From the NCBI RefSeq assembly GCF_022829285.1, contig NZ_JAKSYI010000055.1, positions 124,001 to 188,000 of the forward strand: DNA of 64,000 bases, in the 5' to 3' direction. The stretch is from Methylobacterium sp. J-078 (GTDB taxonomy: Bacteria > Pseudomonadota > Alphaproteobacteria > Rhizobiales > Beijerinckiaceae). Both the position numbers and the translations under genes were made by a program. Below are positions 19,196 through 25,964 of this stretch, one piece after another. The number at the start of each line of letters is the position of its first letter. Position 1 is the first letter of the stretch. Below the pieces are notes generated by a model. The model ran no database searches, was not told the DNA's origin, and worked only from the letters and a program-made list of their open reading frames with translations.

Positions 19196-19240
19196 GACCC
19201 CCACCTCCGGCTCCTCCCCGCAAGGGGGAGGAGGGGGGCG
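19196..19240 (-). repeat. G/C-rich extragenic repeat, copy 3 (inverted)
   Basis: The minus strand reads CCTCCTCCCCCTTGCGGGG followed by AGGAGCCGGAGGTGGGGG. It is the inverted partner of 19121-19160. It lies 10 bases from the stop of the acyl-CoA dehydrogenase gene and could end or attenuate that transcript before the thiolase. Confidence 0.75.
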
Positions 19241-19250
19241 TCGTGCCGGT

Positions 19251-21038
19251 CTAAAACGCCTCGGCGCTGAGCGCCATCGTGGTTTCCGATCCGGCCTTGA
19301 TCCGGACCAGCCGGGTTGCGGTCTCCGGCAGCATCCGTTCCATGTAGAAGCGGCCGACCACGAGCTTGGCGGCCATCGCCTCGGAAGCGGCTTCGGCCTG
19401 ACGGGCGAGGGCCGCCTTCGCGATGCGCGCCCACATGTAGCCCATGGCGACGAGGCCGAGGAGGTGCATGTAATCGGTGGCGCCCGCGCCCGCGTTGTCG
19501 GGCTTCGAGAAGGCGTTCTGCATGAACCACATGGTGGCGCCCTGCAGGTCGTTCAAACCGGCCTGGAGGGGGGCGACGAAGGGCTTCATGCCGTCGTCCT
19601 CGCCGTGGTCCTTGATGAAGGTCTGGACCTCGCCGAGGAAGCTCATCATCGCGCGGCCGCCGTCCTTGGGCAGCTTGCGGCCGATGAGGTCCATGGCCTG
19701 GATGCCGTTGGCGCCCTCGTAGATCATGGCGATGCGGGCATCGCGCACGAACTGCGACATGCCCCATTCCTCGATGTAGCCGTGGCCGCCGAACATCTGC
19801 TGGGCCTCGACCGCGTTGGCGAAGCCCTTGTCGGTGAGGACGCCCTTCACCACGGGCGTCATCAGGCCCATGTGGTCATCGGCCGCCTGTCGCTGCTTCT
19901 CGTCGTCGGAGCGGTGGCCGATATCGGCCTGAAGCGCGGTCCAGAGCACGAGGGCGCGGGCGGCCTCGTTGAAGGCGCGGATGCCCATCAGGGTGCGGCG
20001 CACGTCGGGATGGACGATGATCGGGTCGGCGGCCTTGTCGGGCGCCTTGGCGCCGGTGAGCGCACGGCCCTGGAGCCGGTCCCGCGCGTAGGCGACGGCG
20101 TTCTGGTAGGCGACCTCGGACTGGCCGAGGCCCTGGACGCCGACGGCGAGCCGCGCCTCGTTCATCATGACGAACATCGCGTTGAGGCCGCGATTCTCCT
20201 GGCCGACCAGCCAGCCCTTCGCCCCGTCGTAGTTCATCACGCAGGTGGAATTCCCATGGATGCCCATCTTGTGCTCGAGGGAGCCGCAGGAGACCGGGTT
20301 GCGCGCGCCCACCGAGCCGTCGTCGTTCACGAGGAACTTCGGCACCACGAAGAGCGAGATGCCCTTGGTCCCGGCCGGCGCCCCCTCGATGCGGGCGATG
20401 ACGAGGTGGATGATGTTCTCGGAGAGGTCGTGCTCGCCGGCCGAGATGAAGATCTTTGTGCCGGTGAGGCTGTAGGAGCCGTCGCCGTTCGGGACCGCCT
20501 TGGTCTTCAGGAGGCCGAGATCCGTGCCGCAATGCGGCTCGGTGAGGTTCATGGTGCCGGTCCAGGCGCCCTCCACCATCTTGGGCAGGTAGAGCGCCTT
20601 CTGCTCCTCCGAGCCGTGCACCAGGAGGGCGGCCATCGCGCCCTGGGTCAGGCCCGGATACATGCCGAGCGCCAGGTTGGCCCCGGAGGCGAATTCCTGG
20701 ATCGCGGTGTTGAGGGTGTGCGGTAGGGCCTGACCGCCGTAGGCCTCGGGCATCGACAGGCCCATCCAGCCGCCACCCGCATAGGCGTCGTAGGCGGCCT
20801 TGAAGCCCTTCGGGGTCGTGACGCTGCCGTCGGGATGGCGGGTGCAGCCCTCCCGGTCGCCGACGGCGTTCAGGGGCGCGAGCACCGTCTCGGCGAGCTT
20901 GGCGCCCTCGTTGAGCACCGCCTCCATCACGTCCGGCGAGGCGTCCGAGAAGCCGCGCAGGTTGTCGTAGCGGTGGAACCCGAACACGTCGTTGAGCAGG
21001 AACAGGACGTCCTCGACCGGTGCCTTGTAGCTTGGCAT
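19251..21038 (-). CDS. Acyl-CoA dehydrogenase with C-terminal extension (DmdC/FadE-like)
   Basis: 595 residues, the length of the larger acyl-CoA dehydrogenases. Segments in order: an N-terminal cap (MPSYKAPVEDVLFLLNDVF), the flavin-binding core with MNLTEPHCGTDLGLLKTKA and FISAGEHD, the catalytic Glu region in MIYEGANGIQAMDLIGRKL, and a C-terminal helical extension of about 130 residues. The family makes the first double bond in beta-oxidation. Related proteins include 3-methylmercaptopropionyl-CoA dehydrogenase (DmdC), so the acyl substrate is not certain. Likely the first gene of a transcript reaching the thiolase. Confidence 0.92.
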   Translation of the reverse strand: MPSYKAPVEDVLFLLNDVFGFHRYDNLRGFSDASPDVMEAVLNEGAKLAETVLAPLNAVGDREGCTRHPDGSVTTPKGFKAAYDAYAGGGWMGLSMPEAYGGQALPHTLNTAIQEFASGANLALGMYPGLTQGAMAALLVHGSEEQKALYLPKMVEGAWTGTMNLTEPHCGTDLGLLKTKAVPNGDGSYSLTGTKIFISAGEHDLSENIIHLVIARIEGAPAGTKGISLFVVPKFLVNDDGSVGARNPVSCGSLEHKMGIHGNSTCVMNYDGAKGWLVGQENRGLNAMFVMMNEARLAVGVQGLGQSEVAYQNAVAYARDRLQGRALTGAKAPDKAADPIIVHPDVRRTLMGIRAFNEAARALVLWTALQADIGHRSDDEKQRQAADDHMGLMTPVVKGVLTDKGFANAVEAQQMFGGHGYIEEWGMSQFVRDARIAMIYEGANGIQAMDLIGRKLPKDGGRAMMSFLGEVQTFIKDHGEDDGMKPFVAPLQAGLNDLQGATMWFMQNAFSKPDNAGAGATDYMHLLGLVAMGYMWARIAKAALARQAEAASEAMAAKLVVGRFYMERMLPETATRLVRIKAGSETTMALSAEAF

Positions 21039-21187
21039 CGCGCATCATCTCCCGGAAACGGTTGCGTTCCTGGACGGCCCTGCGGCCCCCGGCGCACCTG
21101 ATGGTTCATATCTAAACTATTTTTGGACGGGCGCAAAGGAGAAGATTCGAACGAGCCCCTCAGCGTTCGCGCCGCCCGACGCAGGGA

Positions 21188-21209
21188 CCTTAACCGGGTG
21201 TTTACCAAG
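21188..21209 (+). promoter_or_regulatory. CtrA-like box upstream of the PodJ-like gene
   Basis: TTAA at 21190-21193, seven bases, then TTTA at 21201-21204: one mismatch from the TTAA-N7-TTAA consensus of CtrA. The wider 22-base element matches 54231-54252 at 18 of 22 positions. It lies about 106 bases before the PodJ-like start. A GANTC methylation site (GAGTC, 21301-21305) sits just before the start codon. In Caulobacter, podJ is under CtrA/GcrA/DnaA control, which supports but does not prove this. Confidence 0.5.
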
Positions 21210-21315
21210 AATACCAAATGTCGGGGACATGCGATCTGCCGTTAACGCCTCATGCGCGTTGGCGTGGGGGCCTTGCCCGGATCGAGCCACGGACTTCGCC
21301 GAGTCAGGTTTGACG

Positions 21316-24300
21316 ATGACACGCAACGCCACGCTCAACCTCGAAGGCTTCGATCCCGACGTGCTCGAGGCGGCCCGAGACGTGGCCCGGCGCGCCGGAA
21401 TCCCCGTCGAGACCTGGATCGCCTCCATCGTCGACCCGGACGCGGCCGCGCGCGCGGCGACCGAGGAGCGGCGTCAGCCGTCGCCTCCGATGCCGGCCGC
21501 GGCTGAAGTCCCACCCGCCGCGCCTCCCCAGACCGTCGCGGCGGAACCCGCAGCGGCAGCGACATCGGCACCGACCCCCGCTGCGGCGGGGATCGAAGCG
21601 GCCCTGTCCGAGATGATGCAGCGCCTCGACGCCATCGACCAGCGAATGACCCGCGAGAGCCAGGCGTCGCAGGAAGCGGCCAGCCGCACGATCGCCGGGA
21701 TCGAGGCGCGCCTCGGCGCTGCCGCCGAGCCCGCCGCCGCGCCGGCCGAGCTGGTGGAGCGGCTCGCCGAGATCGAGCGCCGGATGACCGAGATCGGCAC
21801 GCAGATCGCCCATCCGCGGCCCATCGGCCGCCGGGGCCGGGCCGCCGAGACCGAGATCCGCGACGCCGTCAGCGAGATCCGCCAGCGCCAGCGCGAACTC
21901 GCCGCGGGCACGGCTCCGGAGGCGCGAGCAACCGAAGGACATGCCTCCGAGGGACAAGCCCCCAGGGCCAGCTCCCCGGCCATCGCCGAACTCCAGAGCG
22001 AGACCTCGCGCCTGCGCGAATCCATCGGCGGCCTCGCCAGCGGCCGCGACGTCGGTGCCCTGGAGCAGGCCATGCGTGCCCTGGCGGCCGGCGTGCAGCG
22101 CGCCCAGGCGCCCTCGGACCTGGGCGCCATCGCGGCCCCCATCGAGCTGATCCGGGTCCAGGTCGCGCGCTTGGCCGAGGACGTGGCCGAGAACGTCCAT
22201 GCCCGCGTCGCGGCGGACGTGGAGCGCCTGGCCGCCAAGGTGGACGGGGCCCTGCACAGCGCGCCGGCCGGCTTCGCCGAGCAGGACGTGCTCGGCGGCC
22301 TGTTCCGGGAACTCGACGAGATCCGTCGCCTCATCGGCTCCCTTGCCGGCCCCGAGCGCATCCAGAGCCTCGCCTCGGGCCTGCAGGCCATCAGCACCCA
22401 GATCGCGCAGCTGCACGAGGGCAAGCCGGGCGAGGCTGGGAGCCTCGCCGAGCTGCGCCCGCTGCTGGAGGAGATCCGCAGCGGACTGCGTTCCGGCCCC
22501 GATGCCGCGATCGGCGAGCAGATCCAGGAGATGGGCGCCAAGCTCGACGCCCTGCGCGGCAGCGCGCCGATCAGCGCCGGGGCGCAGTCCGACGCCATCC
22601 TGCACCGCCTCGACGTGCTCTCCGAGCAGGTGGAGCGCGTCCACATCAACCCGGTGGGCGACCTCATCGGCCGTCTCGAGGACCTCGGGGCGACCCTGCG
22701 CCGCCCCGCGCCGCCGGAAGAAGATTTCGCCTCGATCCGGAGCATGCTGCACGACCTCACGGTCAAGCTCGACCGGGTCGGCACCGGCGAGGGGCCCCGC
22801 GACGAGGGCCTCGACGCCCTGGAGCAGCAGGTCCTGGCGCTCGCCCAGCGGATCGACACCCGCGACGCCGATCCGGCCCTCGCCGGCCTCGAGCGCACCA
22901 TGAGCGACCTCCTCGATCAGGTGTCGGCCCTGCGCGCCGAGGCGCCGATCGAGGCGGCGGTGGAGCGCGCCGCCCGCAACGCCGTCGCGGAGAGCATCGG
23001 CGCCGTCGCCGATCCCGAGGAAGTCGGTTTGCTGCGGGCGAGTCTGGCCGACTTGCGCGCGCATCAGGTCGCGTCCGAGCAGCGGATGCAGGCGACCCTC
23101 AACGGTGTCTACTCGGCCCTGGAGCGCCTCGTCGGCCGCCTCGGCACCCTGGAAGGGGAGGCCGGCTCCGGCCGAACGGGCCGCGAGCCGATCTCCGAGC
23201 GGGCCAATCCGGAGCGGGCGCCCCTTGACCGGGCCGGACCGCGCGGCGAGGTGCCCCGGGGGAGCCGACCCACGATTCCCGCCGCGCTCCATACCGGCCC
23301 CGACCTGCCCCTGGAGCCCGGCGCCGCCCGGCCCGGCCGTGAGCGCCAGACCGAGTCCGCCGAGGCGCCGGCCGTCGCCGACAGCGACATCAAGACGAGC
23401 TTCATCGCCGCCGCCCGCCGGGCCGCCCAGGCCGCCCAGGCGGAGGCGGCGGGTCAGTCCATTCCCCTCGATCCCCCCGAGGCCCGCGGCGCCGGCAAGG
23501 CGACCGAGCGCGAGGGCCGCCTGGCACGCCTGCGCAGCGAGATCGACCGCCGCCGCAAGCCCCTGCTCCTCGGCCTGGCCGCCATCGTCCTCGCCCTCGG
23601 CGCCCTCCAGGCCGTGAACGCCCGCCGGTCGGCCGGCGAGGCGGCACCGGCCATGTCCGAGGCGGCGACGCTGCCGCCGGCCACCGAGACCGCGCCCGCC
23701 ACCACCCAGGCCCTCGGCGACGCGTCAGCCCCCGTGAAGGCGCCCGAGGCGAAACCGCCGGTCGAACCGCAGACCACCCAGTCCCTCGCCGACACACCCA
23801 GCGCCGCGATGCCGGCGAGCCCGGCGAAGACGGGCCCGGACCGGGCCGGGCCGCCGAAGGTCCCTGGGCTCGCGAGCCTGTCGGGCGACCTCGCGGGGGT
23901 GCCGCCCGCCCTCGGCAAGCTGCGGCAGGCCACCCTCGACGGGGACGCGGTCGCCGCCTACGACCTCGCGACCCGCGCCTCCGAGGCCCGGGGCATGCCG
24001 CGGGACAACGTCCTGGCTGCCCGGATTCTGGAAAAGGTGGCCGCCTCCGGCTACGCCCCGGCGCAGTACAAGCTCGCCAGCCTTCACGAAAAGGGCGTGG
24101 GCCTGCCCCGCGATCTCGCTCAGGCCAAGCTCTGGTACGGCCGCGCGGCGGAACTCGGCAATGCGCGGGCCATGCACAACCTCGCGGTGATCTACGCCGA
24201 GAACCCCGCCGCCAACGGCAAGCCCAATTTCGCCACGGCCTCGCAATGGTTCAAGCGCGGCGCCGAGTTCGGCCTGCGCGACAGCCAGTACAACCTCGCG

Positions 24301-24597
24301 GTGCTCTACGCGCGCGGCCTCGGCGTCCAGCAGGATCTCGAACAATCCTACCTCTGGTTCTCGGCCGCCTCGGCCCAGGGCGACAGCGATGCGGCCAAGA
24401 AGCGGGACGACGTGGCCGCCAAGCTCGAACCGAAGGCGCTGGCCGCAGCGAAGGCGCAGGTCGCCGCCTTCAAGGCCCGGGTGCCGGACCCGGCCGCGAA
24501 CGAGCCGCCGGCCCCATTCGCCGTCGAGAACACGATGAGCCTCCTCGGCGCCCCACCGCCGAGCCCCGGCGCAACGCCCCCGGCGCGCCGCATCTGA
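21316..24597 (+). CDS. PodJ-like polar localisation protein: coiled coil, one TM, Sel1 repeats
   Basis: About 1093 residues from ATG 21316. A short N-terminal helical motif (FDPDVLEAARDVARRAGIP) resembles the start of alphaproteobacterial PodJ proteins. A long Ala/Glu/Arg-rich coiled-coil region follows (to about residue 740), then one transmembrane segment (PLLLGLAAIVLALGALQAV, about 750-768), a Pro/Ala-rich linker, and Sel1/TPR-like repeats about 875-1035 (AQYKLASLHEKGVGLPRD, SQYNLAVLYARGLGVQQD). PodJ organises the cell pole, with the coiled coil in the cytoplasm and the repeats in the periplasm. Unlike Caulobacter PodJ there is no peptidoglycan-binding domain after the Sel1 repeats. Upstream start candidates from 21229 look non-coding. 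Confidence 0.78.
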   Translation: MTRNATLNLEGFDPDVLEAARDVARRAGIPVETWIASIVDPDAAARAATEERRQPSPPMPAAAEVPPAAPPQTVAAEPAAAATSAPTPAAAGIEAALSEMMQRLDAIDQRMTRESQASQEAASRTIAGIEARLGAAAEPAAAPAELVERLAEIERRMTEIGTQIAHPRPIGRRGRAAETEIRDAVSEIRQRQRELAAGTAPEARATEGHASEGQAPRASSPAIAELQSETSRLRESIGGLASGRDVGALEQAMRALAAGVQRAQAPSDLGAIAAPIELIRVQVARLAEDVAENVHARVAADVERLAAKVDGALHSAPAGFAEQDVLGGLFRELDEIRRLIGSLAGPERIQSLASGLQAISTQIAQLHEGKPGEAGSLAELRPLLEEIRSGLRSGPDAAIGEQIQEMGAKLDALRGSAPISAGAQSDAILHRLDVLSEQVERVHINPVGDLIGRLEDLGATLRRPAPPEEDFASIRSMLHDLTVKLDRVGTGEGPRDEGLDALEQQVLALAQRIDTRDADPALAGLERTMSDLLDQVSALRAEAPIEAAVERAARNAVAESIGAVADPEEVGLLRASLADLRAHQVASEQRMQATLNGVYSALERLVGRLGTLEGEAGSGRTGREPISERANPERAPLDRAGPRGEVPRGSRPTIPAALHTGPDLPLEPGAARPGRERQTESAEAPAVADSDIKTSFIAAARRAAQAAQAEAAGQSIPLDPPEARGAGKATEREGRLARLRSEIDRRRKPLLLGLAAIVLALGALQAVNARRSAGEAAPAMSEAATLPPATETAPATTQALGDASAPVKAPEAKPPVEPQTTQSLADTPSAAMPASPAKTGPDRAGPPKVPGLASLSGDLAGVPPALGKLRQATLDGDAVAAYDLATRASEARGMPRDNVLAARILEKVAASGYAPAQYKLASLHEKGVGLPRDLAQAKLWYGRAAELGNARAMHNLAVIYAENPAANGKPNFATASQWFKRGAEFGLRDSQYNLAVLYARGLGVQQDLEQSYLWFSAASAQGDSDAAKKRDDVAAKLEPKALAAAKAQVAAFKARVPDPAANEPPAPFAVENTMSLLGAPPPSPGATPPARRI

Positions 24598-24756
24598 GGG
24601 GCGCCCCCGCCCTCCGGCATGCGGGCTTCTGCCGCCCGTTCGCGATGCAGCGGACGGGACTTCCAGGCGTTGGGGTTTCGAAGGGCAGGTCACGCCCGCC
24701 GCTCGTTCCCGATGTCCGTGCCGCCGACCGGGGTGGCCACCAAGCCTGGAGACCCG

Positions 24757-25194
24757 ATGGCGCGCGTCACAGCGGTTCCACCGGCCGCCCTCGTCCTGGG
24801 GATCGCCGGCCTGATTCCGTTCCTGGGCTTCGCCCTGCTCTCCGTCAGCGGGACGGATGCGGGGCTCGGCACCATCGGCCTCAGTCCCCGGCTCGTGCTC
24901 TCCACCTACGGCGCCGTCATCGCGTCGTTCCTCGGCGGCATCCGCTGGGGGGCGGCCGCCGCGCGGGGCTCGGGCGGCGCCGACTACGCCATCGCCATCC
25001 TGCCCTCCCTCGTCGCCTGGGCGGCCCTGGCCGCGCCCGCCCCGTGGGACCTGCGGGTCCTCGGCATCCTCGTGCTGGCCTGGGGCCTCGTCGATCAGGA
25101 CCTGCCCCGGCGCGGCCTCGTCCCAGTCTGGCTCGGGCGCCTGCGCCTCGTCCTGTCCGGGGTCGCCGGCGCTTCCCTGCTGGTGGCCGCCTGA
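24757..25194 (+). CDS. DUF3429 family membrane protein
   Basis: 145 residues with about five hydrophobic segments. The DUF3429 pattern is visible: AALVLGIAGLIPFL at the start, STYGAVIASFLGGIRWG in the middle and LGILVLAWGLVDQD later. Start ATG 24757 has GGAG about 8 bases upstream; the frame opens earlier at 24619 and has another ATG at 24712. No function is established for the family. Ends 14 bases from the convergent PdeM gene. Confidence 0.78.
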   Translation: MARVTAVPPAALVLGIAGLIPFLGFALLSVSGTDAGLGTIGLSPRLVLSTYGAVIASFLGGIRWGAAAARGSGGADYAIAILPSLVAWAALAAPAPWDLRVLGILVLAWGLVDQDLPRRGLVPVWLGRLRLVLSGVAGASLLVAA

Positions 25195-25208
25195 ACGGGC
25201 GGTCTTAA

Positions 25209-25958
25209 TCAGTCCTTGCTCAGCATCCCCTTGCCGATGGCGAAGACGCGGCCGTCACCGAGGAGATGGGCCGTGAAGCCCGCCGGGAACAGCGGCTCGA
25301 AGACGGGATTGCGGACGTTGAGCCCGCCCGCATAGGCGCCGAAGGCCGGCATGATCAGGCGCTTGCCGTCGGTGACGAAGCAGCGCCGGCGCACCGCCCG
25401 CCCGCGCATCGCGACCTTGCCGCAGGGATGCAGGTGGCCGGCGACCTCGCCCTCGGGGGCGTCGGCGGTCGGCTCGTGCCGCAGGGTCAGGCTGCCGAGC
25501 GCCAGGGTCTCGGCGTAGCGCCCTCCGACGCCCTCGGTGACGGCGTGGTCATGGTTTCCCGAGATCCAGACCCAGTCGCGCCCCTCCTGCAGGGCCGCCA
25601 CCATGGCGCGGTCGCCCGGCTCCATCCGCTCTGGCCCACGCGCGTCGTGGAAGGAATCGCCCAGCGCCACCACGCGTGCCGGGTCGAGGCGGGCCACCAC
25701 CTCGTGCAGGCAGGCCAGGGTCTCGCGGGTGTCGTAGGGCGGCAGGAACTGGCCCGAGCGCGCGGCATAGGCCGAGCCTTTCTCCAGGTGGAGATCGGAC
25801 ACGATCAGGGTCCGGTGGGCGCCGAGCCAGAGGCCGCCGCAGAGGTCGAGGGCAAGGGTTTCTCCGGCGAGGGTCAGGCCGGGGGCCCGGGTGGTCTTCT
25901 CAAGTCTCTGGCCGAGCGCCAAAACCGCATCCTCTGATTTTTGGAAAGGGCGCTTCAC
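25209..25958 (-). CDS. pdeM: Ligase-associated DNA damage response endonuclease PdeM
   Basis: 249 residues of a calcineurin-like metallophosphoesterase. Metal-binding motifs are visible in order: SDLHLEKGSA, ALGDSFHDARG, SGNHDHAV and AGHLHPCG. PdeM is found next to an Lhr-like helicase, an exonuclease and an ATP-dependent ligase in a bacterial DNA damage response set. Here it directly follows the helicase with a 6-base gap. The start is GTG 25956-25958, with only a weak ribosome-binding site inside the helicase end, so translation is probably coupled. Confidence 0.88.
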   Translation of the reverse strand: MKRPFQKSEDAVLALGQRLEKTTRAPGLTLAGETLALDLCGGLWLGAHRTLIVSDLHLEKGSAYAARSGQFLPPYDTRETLACLHEVVARLDPARVVALGDSFHDARGPERMEPGDRAMVAALQEGRDWVWISGNHDHAVTEGVGGRYAETLALGSLTLRHEPTADAPEGEVAGHLHPCGKVAMRGRAVRRRCFVTDGKRLIMPAFGAYAGGLNVRNPVFEPLFPAGFTAHLLGDGRVFAIGKGMLSKD

Positions 25959-25964
25959 CGCGCT

